A DNA stretch of 64,000 nt from Streptomyces hygroscopicus (GTDB taxonomy: Bacteria > Actinomycetota > Actinomycetes > Streptomycetales > Streptomycetaceae), in the NCBI GenBank assembly GCA_002021875.1, contig CP018627.1:2294001-2358000 (forward strand), given 5' to 3'. The notes below the pieces were generated by a model. It had not been told where the DNA came from. It worked only from the letters and a program-made list of their open reading frames with translations, and searched no databases. Every line of letters starts with the position of its first letter. The first letter of the stretch is position 1. The translations under genes were made by a program, and so were the position numbers. Positions 26,594 to 35,179 of the stretch are shown here, in pieces.

Positions 26594-28060
26594 TCACACT
26601 TGGATCAGGGATTCCACCCGCCGTGCGGCCAGCGCCAGCACGGATGCACACAAGAGACCCAGCCCACCGACGACGACGAAGTACTGCGACGGTGACAGGT
26701 GGGTGTAGTAGGCCCCGAGAATGCCTGACAGCGTGGATCCGGCTCCCAGGGTCAGGATCTTCAGCGCCACCAGTTGGGTCGCGAAGGCCTCTGGTGCGAT
26801 CCGCGTCACCACGGTGAATCCGATGGGCCCGACAAAGACCTCCGAGATCCCCGCGAGGATCAGACAACTAGCCACGAGGAGAGGTGACACCGTCTTGCCG
26901 GGGGCCCAGAAACCGGTGAGGAGCATCAACAGATAGGCGACGCTGACGCTCCCGATACCCAGAGCGAATTTCGCCGGTGGAGCCAGCCGACCCACCGCGC
27001 CGCGCCGCCAGGGTCCGGCCATCAGAGGTATGAAAAGCACCAGAGCGACATTGCCGATGCTGGAGAACCACGCCTCGGGCACCTGCCAGCCGAGGACGTC
27101 GAGCCGGACCCGGTCGGTGACAAACAACGGCACGGTCGTGAATATCTGAAGGTTCAAGGCGTAGTAGGCCACCTCGGCCAGCCACATCGGGATGTATCCG
27201 CCGACGCGACGGCGCTCGGCGCCGGTGACCAGGCGCGAGCGGAGCACGACCGAGAAATAGGACATCGCGACGACGACGATGACCATACCCATGACGTAGT
27301 TGAGGTTCGCCCCGTCCACGAGCCCCGTTCGCCACAGGACGGCCGCGACCACAGCCATGACCACCACCGCGCCGAGGGCGATGCCCGTGCGACTGCGGCT
27401 GATCGACGCCTTGACCACCTTGGACTGCTCGGGAAGCCGACGGTAGTTCAGTGAGTACTGCACGAGGGCGACGCCCATGCCGATCGCGGCAAGACCGAAT
27501 GCGTAGTGGAAACCCGCGCGGCTCTGCAGCAGACCCGTGAGCAAGGGACCCATGACCGCGCCCACGTTGATCGCCAGATAGAAGAGCGAGAATCCGGCAT
27601 CGCTGCCCTCACGGTCGCGATCCGCGAGCATCATGCCGATGATCGCGGTGATGTTCGTCTTGAGTGCTCCGGTCCCCACCGCCACCAGGCTCAGTCCGGC
27701 GGCCAGTCCTGCTCCGCCCGGGAGGACCGCGAGGGACACATGGCCGAGAGCGATGATGACCGCGCCGATGAGGACCATGCGGCGCGGTGCCACGAGGTGA
27801 TCGCTGGCCCAGGCGCCCAGGACCTGAGCCAGGTAGACGCCGGCACCGTAGGCGCCGACAATGCTCACGGCCGTGGTCCGCTCCATGGCGAGCCCGCCGT
27901 CCGCCAGGGAATACACCAGGTAGAAGGTGAGGACGGCTTGCAGCCCGTAGAAGCTGAACCGCTCCCAGAGCTCGGTGACGGCCAGGTTCCAGAAGCCCCG
28001 GGGCTGCCGACTGCGGCTGGACCCAGAGGGTGAAGCTTTGACAGTTGATTTGACCGCCAT
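26594..28060 (-). CDS. POT/PTR2-family proton-dependent peptide transporter
   Basis: 488 aa, about 12-14 membrane helices. The N-terminus has the POT signature ELWERFSFYGLQAVLTFYL (ExxERFxYY), then GAYGAGVYLAQVLGAWASDH, KTNITAIIGMML and SLFYLAINVGAVMGPLLTG, the second POT signature with FYLAIN. A long basic N-tail (first 25 residues) precedes helix 1. It should import di/tripeptides or peptide-like compounds with protons at the cell membrane. Next to a peptidase-like gene and catabolic enzymes it probably supplies the pathway's substrate. Confidence 0.92.
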   Translation of the reverse strand: MAVKSTVKASPSGSSRSRQPRGFWNLAVTELWERFSFYGLQAVLTFYLVYSLADGGLAMERTTAVSIVGAYGAGVYLAQVLGAWASDHLVAPRRMVLIGAVIIALGHVSLAVLPGGAGLAAGLSLVAVGTGALKTNITAIIGMMLADRDREGSDAGFSLFYLAINVGAVMGPLLTGLLQSRAGFHYAFGLAAIGMGVALVQYSLNYRRLPEQSKVVKASISRSRTGIALGAVVVMAVVAAVLWRTGLVDGANLNYVMGMVIVVVAMSYFSVVLRSRLVTGAERRRVGGYIPMWLAEVAYYALNLQIFTTVPLFVTDRVRLDVLGWQVPEAWFSSIGNVALVLFIPLMAGPWRRGAVGRLAPPAKFALGIGSVSVAYLLMLLTGFWAPGKTVSPLLVASCLILAGISEVFVGPIGFTVVTRIAPEAFATQLVALKILTLGAGSTLSGILGAYYTHLSPSQYFVVVGGLGLLCASVLALAARRVESLIQV

Positions 28061-28162
28061 GTGTGCAGTCTCTTTTCAGTAGACGGATAGGCGCCCCGCA
28101 CCGCTGGAGACCCGGGGGCCGCAGAAGGAATTCAGCTTCAAAGAGCTGGTCGGTGAGCGGGC

Positions 28163-29368
28163 TCACCTTGTCCGGGTGACCACGATCACTGGCTCGTCCA
28201 CGAGATCCGATGCGCCAGCGGCCCTCACGAGCACGGGTCCCCCGGTGTATGCGGTCTCACCTTCCGGGCGGCGCAGGCCACAGTGCACCGCGACCACCGA
28301 TGAGCCACGGATGGTGCGGTCACTGTCCGTGAGTAGTCGGGGATGCTCGGGGGTGTCGAACCCGATCCCGTGACCGAAGTCGTATTCCTTGGCCGCGCTC
28401 AGTCCCGCGGACTCCAAGATCGCGTCGCCCGCCCGAACGGCTGCTCCTACCGGTACACCTGGCTTGAGCGCACTCACCACAGCGTTCCGTGCCCGGCGCG
28501 CGAGGTCGACCGCGCGGGCCTCGATGTCGTCTGGCTCCTCCGGAAGGACCGTGGCCTGCACGTGCGAGAAGAAACCGCCGTGCACCATGTTGAGCTCCAA
28601 GCCTATTGCGTCGCCGTCAGCGAGCGTCGCGCCGTGCGGCTCGGTCACCACAGTGCCCCGGCCGAAGCCGACCAGACATTCCGCTCGCATCGCTCCCAGT
28701 GATCGCGCCCGGGCCTCAACGTGCATGGCGACGGTGAAGTCGGTGTCACCGGTCGCGGCGGCTGACGCCGCGCGAAGAGCCAGATCGCCGACGTGCGCTG
28801 CCCGGCGCAGACCGGAGATCTCCGCCTCGGACTTGTCCTCCCTCTGTTCGTCGAACCACGACGTGAGATCGGCGACGTCGACACGCTCGCCGGAGAGCCT
28901 TTCGATGATGGCGGCGCGGCCATCCGACACGGCTGTATCCCCGCAGATCACACCGATTCGCCTGGCCGAGGCCGGGCGCAGGTCATCGCCGCCGACGGAC
29001 GCGACCGTGCGCAAACCGCTCTGTTCTCCGGCCCGCTCGGCTTCGAAGGAGAACCGGACGCCGAGCACGGGCTCGTCGTCCACGGGAAGCCACAGGCTCG
29101 CGGTGTTGGTGACGAATCCGGCGGCGAATCCGCTCACAGCCGTCACAGCGCCCCGTCTCCAGGAGTGAATGAGCACGCCGTCCAGTCCCGACTCGGCCGC
29201 GTGCGTACGGATGCGCTCACGCCGCTCCGCTGCCACCTCCCTGGCAAGCGCGGGGTCGGGCAACAGCTGTGCCGGGTCGATCGCGGCCATGGCTTCGACG
29301 CCGGTCAGGGCGGTGCTGTCGGCCCTCCCTGTGGGCACGGCCGACCGTCCAGCACCCATTCTGGTCAT
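28163..29368 (-). CDS. M24 creatinase/aminopeptidase-P-like protein, metal ligands not obvious
   Basis: 401 aa from the ATG at 29368, preceded by a strong GGAAGGAG. It has the N-terminal creatinase-like domain (ERIRTHAAESGLDGVLIHSW) and the pita-bread domain from about residue 175 (KSEAEISGLRRAAHVGDLAL). His in YDFGHGIGFDTPEHPRLL is kept. Where metal-dependent members have two Asp (a DxG...D pattern), this one reads GLELNMVHGGFFSHVQAT, and the late Glu pair is replaced in VHCGLRRPEG. It may be a metal-free hydrolase like creatinase rather than a peptidase. It lies between transporter and dehydrogenase genes on the same strand. Confidence 0.82.
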   Translation of the reverse strand: MTRMGAGRSAVPTGRADSTALTGVEAMAAIDPAQLLPDPALAREVAAERRERIRTHAAESGLDGVLIHSWRRGAVTAVSGFAAGFVTNTASLWLPVDDEPVLGVRFSFEAERAGEQSGLRTVASVGGDDLRPASARRIGVICGDTAVSDGRAAIIERLSGERVDVADLTSWFDEQREDKSEAEISGLRRAAHVGDLALRAASAAATGDTDFTVAMHVEARARSLGAMRAECLVGFGRGTVVTEPHGATLADGDAIGLELNMVHGGFFSHVQATVLPEEPDDIEARAVDLARRARNAVVSALKPGVPVGAAVRAGDAILESAGLSAAKEYDFGHGIGFDTPEHPRLLTDSDRTIRGSSVVAVHCGLRRPEGETAYTGGPVLVRAAGASDLVDEPVIVVTRTR

Positions 29369-29409
29369 GACTTCTCCTTCCAGGCCGTCGGCGACGGCGT
29401 TTGGACTTG

Positions 29410-30399
29410 TCAGCTCCGGCAGGTCTTCACGATCGCGTCAGCTATCTCCGTCACCGACGGGATCACCGCTTCGGCGAGTGTCGGTGCGGCCGGAATCCGG
29501 ACGGCGGGTGTGCCGACCCGGACCGGCGCGGCTCGCAGCGCGATGCCCGATTCGACGACGGCGGACACGATCTCCGCCCCGACGCCGCCGATCGTGTGCG
29601 CCTCGTGCACGACGGCGAGACGCCCCGTACGTTCGATACTCCGCAGCACGGCGTCCATGTCCAGCGGGCGGATCCAGCGGGCGTCGATCACCTCGGCGTC
29701 AATGCCGTCCTCCGCGAGGTGTTCGGCGGCCTCCAGGGCCTGGAACTGCATCGACCCCCAGGTGACGACAGTGATGTCTGTTCCGGGGCGGCGGACGGCG
29801 GACCGGCCGATGGGCTCGACGTTGCCGTCGATCACGATCTCCCGCTTGCTGGCGTGATAGAGGTTCCGGTTTTCTATGACGATCACCGGGTCGTCACACC
29901 AGATCGCTGAAAGCAGGAGATCGTAGGCGTCCTGGTGGGTCGCCGGCATGCACACGCGGATGCCCGGGATGTGGGCGAAGAGCGCTTCGAGGCTCTGGGA
30001 GTGCTGGGCGCAGGCGCCGGGCCCGCTGCCCTGCTGCGTGCGGACGGTGATCGGCGCCGTGGCCTCGCCCCGGGAGACATAGCGGACGTTGGCCGCCTGG
30101 TTGACGATCTGGTCCAGTGCGACGAGGAAGAAGTCCGCCCACATGATCTCCGCGATCGGGCGCATGCCGAACATGGCCGAGCCGATCGCGCCACCCAGGA
30201 TCGCCGACTCGGAGATCGGGGTGTCGAATACGCGGTCCCCGAACCTGTTGTGCAGACCCTTGGTCACCCCGAATACGCCGCCGGGGACGCCGACGTCCTC
30301 GCCGAAGAGGATGACTTCGGGCCGGGTCTCGAGTGCGCGTCGCAGTGCGGCGTTGACGGCCTCGGCGTAGCTCATCTTCTTCAGGGTCTGCTCAGGCAT
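29410..30399 (-). CDS. TPP-dependent 2-oxoacid/acetoin dehydrogenase E1, beta subunit
   Basis: 329 aa from the ATG at 30399, overlapping the alpha gene by 8 nt. Features: YAEAVNAALRRALE, VILFGEDVGVPGGVFGVTKG, RVFDTPISESAILGGAIGSA, IAEIMWADFFLVALDQIVNQAA and the C-terminal transketolase domain from VTWGSMQFQALEAAEHL. The beta subunit pairs with E1 alpha to form the decarboxylating enzyme. No E2 or E3 gene is present nearby, so the partner must be elsewhere or the substrate is processed differently. Confidence 0.92.
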   Translation of the reverse strand: MPEQTLKKMSYAEAVNAALRRALETRPEVILFGEDVGVPGGVFGVTKGLHNRFGDRVFDTPISESAILGGAIGSAMFGMRPIAEIMWADFFLVALDQIVNQAANVRYVSRGEATAPITVRTQQGSGPGACAQHSQSLEALFAHIPGIRVCMPATHQDAYDLLLSAIWCDDPVIVIENRNLYHASKREIVIDGNVEPIGRSAVRRPGTDITVVTWGSMQFQALEAAEHLAEDGIDAEVIDARWIRPLDMDAVLRSIERTGRLAVVHEAHTIGGVGAEIVSAVVESGIALRAAPVRVGTPAVRIPAAPTLAEAVIPSVTEIADAIVKTCRS

Positions 30400-31363
30400 G
30401 GACGTGCTCCAGGACGGTTGCGGGGTCTGCCAGGGGGTCTGCGAGGGCGTGTGCTGCGGCTTCAGCGACCTCGTGGTGGATGCTCTGCTCGATCGAATCG
30501 AGTTCAGCGGCGGTGGTGTCCTGTGCCTCCAGCACTCGGCGAAGGCGTCCGATCGGCTCCGCGGCCAGAATGGTCTCCATCTCACCGGGCGCCCGGTAGT
30601 GCTGCACGTCGCCGATGTAGTGGCCGACGATCCGGTCGGTCATGGCCTCGATCAGTACGGGGCCGCTGCCGTCGCGGGCCCGATCGGCGGCGCGGGCCAC
30701 CGCCCGCTGGACCCCCTGTGGGTCGTTGCCGTCGATCCGGGCGCCAGGCATGCCGTACGCCGAGGCTCGCCGGAACAGCTTCTCGTCGCGAACCGTGCTA
30801 GTGATCGGGGTGAGCTCGGACCAGTGGTTGTTCTCCACCAGAAAGATCACGGGCAGGGCACGAACTGCGGCGAAGTTCATCGCCTCGTGCACCGCGCCTT
30901 GATTGAGCGCACCGTCACCAAACGCGGCGAGCGCCACGCGCCCTGAACCGTCGAACGTCGCGGCGAGCGCGGCGCCCGCCGCGATCGGGGCGCCGGCGCC
31001 GACGATCGAGTTCTCCCCGCACATGCCCCAGCGGGGTGCGGTGAGGTAGGCGGAGCCACCGCGCCCGCCGTTGAGGCCGGTCCGGCGGCCGAGGAGTTCG
31101 GCGAGGACCGCGTAGGGCGGAACACCGCAGGCCAGGGTCCAGCCGTGCCCGCGGTAGGTGGGGAAGACAACATCTCGTGGTAGGTTGAGCGCCGCGCACG
31201 CGCCCGCGTAGATCGCCTCCTGTCCGCTGCACAGATGGACAGAGCCGACGACGTCGCCGGCCGACCGCAGCCGTGCAATCTCGTTCTCCACCGACCGGAT
31301 CCGGACCATGGTCGTGAAGAGCTCCACCAGGTCGGAGGCGTCGCGTGGGCTGTTCTCAGGCAT
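30392..31363 (-). CDS. TPP-dependent 2-oxoacid/acetoin dehydrogenase E1, alpha subunit
   Basis: 323 aa, ATG at 31363 after AAAGGAGAG. The TPP/Mg motif is clear: AAFGDGALNQGAVHEAMNFA then LPVIFLVENN (GDG...NN). Also VHLCSGQEAIYAGACAAL, FPTYRGHGWTLACG and GGRGGSAYLTAPRWGMCGENSIVGAG. The short length and N-terminus resemble acetoin dehydrogenase and other small E1 alpha proteins rather than the 370-410 aa branched-chain type. First gene of the minus-strand run of genes toward 23830. Confidence 0.92.
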   Translation of the reverse strand: MPENSPRDASDLVELFTTMVRIRSVENEIARLRSAGDVVGSVHLCSGQEAIYAGACAALNLPRDVVFPTYRGHGWTLACGVPPYAVLAELLGRRTGLNGGRGGSAYLTAPRWGMCGENSIVGAGAPIAAGAALAATFDGSGRVALAAFGDGALNQGAVHEAMNFAAVRALPVIFLVENNHWSELTPITSTVRDEKLFRRASAYGMPGARIDGNDPQGVQRAVARAADRARDGSGPVLIEAMTDRIVGHYIGDVQHYRAPGEMETILAAEPIGRLRRVLEAQDTTAAELDSIEQSIHHEVAEAAAHALADPLADPATVLEHVHA

Positions 31364-31373
31364 GGGGGACCCA

Positions 31374-31966
31374 CTCTCCTTTCAATGCGGCTGTGATGTG
31401 CGGAAACGGTCCGTGATTAGGATGGCCACCGGCCGAATGCGCTTGCCGGGGCGGTAGTGGTCGTAGGGCTAACCCGCGAGCCTCTGCGGTAATCAGTGGC
31501 GCTTGCCGACGGGCGGGGTGTCGCCAATGTCGCCATGCGTATTCCTTCCCAAGCACCGGCTCCACACGGTGTCGGCCCAGTGTGGGCAAGCCGTTCGCAT
31601 TCGCTGAGCGGGAGGAAGCCGCACCTCGATTATGTGAAATCTACGGTGGCGGGCACCGGCTCACAGACGGGGCTGGGCTGAGGTCAACGCGCGTGGTCTC
31701 AGAGCGCACGTACCGGCCGACGTCTCACGATGCCCGGATCATGGGCCGGGTTTGAGTGCTGTGGAGGAGGACTCCATGGCACACCTTGACTACGGCTCGG
31801 CCGCGAGGCTCAGCGCAGATCGGGTCGATCAGTGAGCCGGTCGAGCTTTTACATGCCGTGACGGAGACGCGGGCACCCAGTTTCGCGAACTTCTGAAACG
31901 GTCCTCGGTCTCTCCGGGGGCGCGATCTTGGCCCGGGCCCGGCGGATGCCGGGCCCGGGCCGGGTA
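31374..31966. other. Upstream region of the E1 operon
   Basis: About 590 bp without a gene I can support. It should carry the operon promoter. At 31623-31640 the sequence ACCTCGATTATGTGAAAT partly matches the sites at 2308 and 22241. The part beyond about 31700 shows no clear structure. Confidence 0.45.
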
Positions 31967-32240
31967 TCAGGGGAGCTGGTCGTGCAGTTCCTGACGGTGT
32001 GCGTCGGCCCATGAGGTGCGATGGGCGGGTTCGCGGCCGAGCAGGTCCCGCACGGTGCTAGTGGTGACCGCTGAGTAGTCCATTCGGCCCTCGTAGGGCT
32101 GCCGCACCCATGTCAACGAGCTGGCGGCGTAGCCGCTGTCCAAGGAGGGCGGGGCGATGTCCTCTCCCGCCTCGACCATGCGCAGCAGATCGTTCGGCAT
32201 CGTGAACTGCGCGGGTACTCCCTGAAGGGTGTCATCACTA
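31967..32240 (-). pseudogene. NmrA-like NAD(P)-binding oxidoreductase, C-terminal fragment
   Basis: About 90 codons: LQGVPAQFTMPNDLLRMVEAG, GYAASSLTWVRQPYEG and YSAVTTSTVRDLLGREPAHR then TSWADAHRQEL. The VRDLLGREP...W motif is common at the end of NmrA/atypical SDR proteins. The cofactor-binding part is missing. Moderate certainty of family. Confidence 0.5.
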
Positions 32241-32311
32241 TCGTATGGCGGCTGAGCTGGGGCTTTGCGAGGGCGCATATATGGACATGATCGCTGATTG
32301 TGGGTCTGTGA

Positions 32312-32540
32312 ATGCTCTACCTGATCTTCTGCCGGCTGCTGGGATGGTTCCTCCCGCTGGGACGTTCGTCCGCCGTGAACAACGCTGAGATCCTCGCGCT
32401 TCGCCATGAGGTCGCCGTTCTTCGCCGACAGGTTGAGCGACCGCGGTTCTCGTGGCCCGGTCGTGCCGTGCTCTCAGCCTTCGCACGGCATCTACCGCAC
32501 GCCTTGCGTCGCCGTCGGCTGGTCACCCCGGGCAGGCTGC
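32312..32540 (+). pseudogene. Integrase-type (rve) transposase, N-terminal fragment
   Basis: MLYLIFCRLLGWFLPLGRSS then NAEILALRHEVAVLRRQVER and AFARHLPHALRRRRLVTPGRLL are the typical first 75 residues of a Streptomyces integrase-core transposase. It stops at the point where WHR... should follow. Related pieces are at 35180, 38715, 38953 and 39466. Confidence 0.75.
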
Positions 32541-32730
32541 TTTGCGGGTGCCGAATAATCATCCGCTCAGGTCAGGCGACATGGTGGTACTCGTGAAGGG
32601 TTCCGGGGAGTCAATCTTCGCGGTGTATTTCCAGGTGTCTTATCTGCGCTGGCTCGGTGATCGGTTCGGAGAGCGGGCGGGGTGGACTGACTTGCTCCAG
32701 GGCTGCGTGGGGACGATGCTTGTTGTAGAA

Positions 32731-33092
32731 GCTGCCTGATTCAGATTCTGTCGGACGTATACCAACGTAAGCACGACCGCACGATATAGTCCGAGAACCG
32801 GAGGTCGTCCTCGTTTCCTTGTGCAGTAAGTGATTTACCAGACGCGGGTGACGAGCTCCTCGATCTGGTCGGCAGCAAGCCCCGTAGTAGATTGATATCG
32901 CAACAGCCCCACCGTAAGGCACATCTCGACAGAGGGGACGAACTTACGCGAAGGGGCCGCTTCTTTATATTTGTGTCCGAGCCGATCCGGTGAGGTAGTT
33001 CAGCCGACACGACTCAGATGTTTTCGCGTATCTGAACTTCCTGCTTTGACGGTTGATGCGAAACATCAGACGCGATATGTTCTGAATTATTC
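32731..33092 (-). mobile_element. IS5-type element, copy C (5' fragment)
   Basis: The first about 360 bp of the element in inverted orientation, with the outer end near 33092 (ATTCAGAACAT on the minus strand). Coding for the N-terminal helix-turn-helix only, and cut after the NLNQAA region. It abuts the toxin-like remnant at 33092, so it probably removed the upstream part of that gene. Confidence 0.8.
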
Positions 33093-33217
33093 TCTTAGCC
33101 CTTCAGCTCTGGATAAAATCGCTGGACATCAAGACCAGTAGTGGCGGGGAGATAAAGACGAAGGAGCAGTTCAAGGAGCAGATTCGCCTGAAGATGGCTG
33201 AACTCTACGGACTTTAG
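33086..33217 (+). pseudogene. Possible toxin C-terminus, cut by IS copy C
   Basis: One frame is open for about 43 codons into TAG at 33215 and ends IKTKEQFKEQIRLKMAELYG-L, a Lys/Glu-rich helical tail. It stops 14 nt before the immunity-like gene, with no terminator, as a toxin C-terminus does before its immunity gene. Family not recognisable; the reading as a toxin is inference. Confidence 0.4.
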
Positions 33218-33231
33218 GAAGCGAAGAAAGA

Positions 33232-33828
33232 ATGACCGAGCAATATATCCGCAGTCGTCGCTTGGTGCTGAGTGAAATCAACCCCGATGCTAAGCGGACC
33301 GTGGACGTTTTATCCCGGCAGCTCGGCTGGCCTCTTCAGTCGGAGCGAGAAGAAGACCGCGATGAATGGACTCCGCGGCAGATTGTCTGGGGAGTGGGGC
33401 CCGCCATCACACTTCAATACCAGGAGGACCTGCTCTCCGATCTCGCGTACCTCTTTGTTGTCGGCAGCGATCCCAAGGCCGTACAGAACACCTTGGACAT
33501 CGCGGCGGCGCACCTGCCGGTATGGACTCTGACGGGCTTGGTCGATGCGGTCCGTGGCGAGACGGATCCGGATGATCTGCCGTATGCGATTCACCGGCTC
33601 GGCCTCGGCGCCCCGAGGCAGTTCGACGAGGACGTGTACGCATGCATCACGGAGCACATTCGGAGTGAGGACCCCGAGGTACGGGACAGCGCGGTCTGGG
33701 CGGTGACGTACGAACCCTGGCCGGAGCACGTCGACGCCTTGCGTGAACTGCTGAGCACCAACTCGGACGACGAGCTGAGTCGGACAGTCAGGAACCTTCT
33801 TCTGGAAATGTCGAAGGAAGGTGTCTGA
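33232..33828 (+). CDS. Immunity-like hypothetical protein, paralogue of 8592-9185
   Basis: 198 aa, acidic and soluble. It matches the minus-strand product at 8592-9185 along its length (IRSRRLVL, GWPLQ, TPRQIVWGVG, LQYQED, LGLGAPRQFDED, VRNLLLEM). The C-terminal half resembles HEAT-like helices (IRSEDPEVRDSAVWAVTYEPWPEHVDALRELL split over two helices). A GAAGCGAAGAAAGA stretch precedes the ATG. The stop overlaps the ATG of the MTRYADIP gene by one base. Sitting between a toxin-like tail and an injection-system-like gene, it is best explained as an immunity protein, but that is untested. Confidence 0.72.
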   Translation: MTEQYIRSRRLVLSEINPDAKRTVDVLSRQLGWPLQSEREEDRDEWTPRQIVWGVGPAITLQYQEDLLSDLAYLFVVGSDPKAVQNTLDIAAAHLPVWTLTGLVDAVRGETDPDDLPYAIHRLGLGAPRQFDEDVYACITEHIRSEDPEVRDSAVWAVTYEPWPEHVDALRELLSTNSDDELSRTVRNLLLEMSKEGV

Positions 33829-34120
33829 TGACCCGCTACGCCGACATCCCCAAGCCCATCCGCTCCGGAATAGTCGTCGTCGACCCCGACACCGGCACCC
33901 CCCAACGCATCATCGTGCTGCAGTTCAACCCGGACACCCTGAAGCGCAGCCTCTCCCCCAGTCCGCCGGCGACGGCGGCAATGCTGGCGGCGGGGGAACC
34001 GGTAACAGCAACCGTTACGAAGCTCTCCGGCTCAAGGGCCCCGCCCAGGAGACCTGGAAGTAGTTCACCGCCGAGATCGACGCCACCGATCAGTTCGTCC
34101 GCCCCGGCTCAGCGGTGAGC
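33828..34120 (+). pseudogene. Contractile-injection-system tube/adaptor-like protein, broken
   Basis: The longest of three copies starting MTRYADIPKPIRSG. It continues IVVVDPDTG, RIIVLQFNPDTLKRSL, then shifts frame in a C-run near 33955. EALRLKGPAQETWK, a TAG at 34062 and AEIDATDQF follow in the second frame. The LQFNPDTL and RLKGP...ETWK...AEIDATDQ pattern is what I associate with LysM-linked tube/adaptor proteins of Streptomyces contractile injection systems. The remaining about two thirds is gone; IS copy D begins near 34198. Confidence 0.6.
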
Positions 34121-34197
34121 TTCTGCACGATTCCACCGAGCAGATGTTCGCCCATCACCGCGATGTGAGTGCGCTGCCGTGGGCCGATCTTCTGCCC

Positions 34198-35135
34198 ATA
34201 TCGCGTCTGATGCTTCGCGCCAACCGTCAAAGCAGGAAGTTCAGATACGCGAAAACATCTGAGTCGTGTCGGCTGAACTACCTCACCGGATCGGCTCGGA
34301 CACAAATATAAAGAAGCGGCCCCTTCGCGTAAGTTCGTCCCCTCTGTCGAGATGTGCCTTACGGTGGGGCTGTTGCGATATCAATCTACTACGGGGCTTG
34401 CTGCCGACCAGATCGAGGAGCTCGTCACCCGCGTCTGGTAAATCACTTACTGCACAAGGAAACGAGGACGACCTCCGGTTCTCGGACTATATCGTGCGGT
34501 CGTGCTTACGTTGGTATACGTCCGACAGAATCTGAATCAGGCAGCTGTGGGTGATCTGTTCGGGGTGAGTCAGTCGACCGTGTCGAGAATTTACCGGAAG
34601 ATGCTCCCGCTGATCGGCCAGGCTCTGTGCTTGCATGTCCCGGATATAGAAGAGGCCATCCGTGGCCGACTCGTGCTGGTCGATGGAACCGATGTCCCGA
34701 TCGGAAACCATGTGCCAGAGAAATTGACGTCGTGGTCGGCAAGCGTTCACCGAGTGCGGCTGGGAAGCCAGCCTCTTGGCAGACACTCCAGTCATGGCCG
34801 ATCCTGCATACCAGGGAACTCACGCGATCACGCCCCGCAAGAAACCACGGGGCGGCGAGCTCTCCGTCGGCGACAAGGCCAACAACAGGAGCACAAGCGT
34901 CGCCGTGCCGGGCTGAATATCTAGATTGCCGCTGATACCAAGGGCGGTCTGCTTGGTATTTCCGTACCTTTCTCATCAACACGATCCGCCGTCGAGCGAT
35001 GCATCGCCCACCTGAAGAACTGGAAGATGCTCGCCAATGGATATCGAGGACGTCTCACAGAACTTCCCACCGTCATCCGAATCATCACAGCACTCGAGTT
35101 CTACCGACTCGGCTGGTAACCCTTACGAATAACGC
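34198..35135 (+). mobile_element. IS5-type element, copy D (internally scrambled)
   Basis: Left end truncated, right end GAATAACGC present. Compared with copy A the blocks are reordered: after GATCGGAAACCA a block of about 30 bp (34711-34740) is inverted, then the part equal to 9978-10128 comes before the part equal to 9878-9950, then the 3' part from 10129 follows. About 25 bp are missing. The transposase frame is destroyed. Confidence 0.8.
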
Positions 35136-35179
35136 TCAAGGACTCGAACTCGCGTAGCGCATACCGTAGGTGCTGTTAT

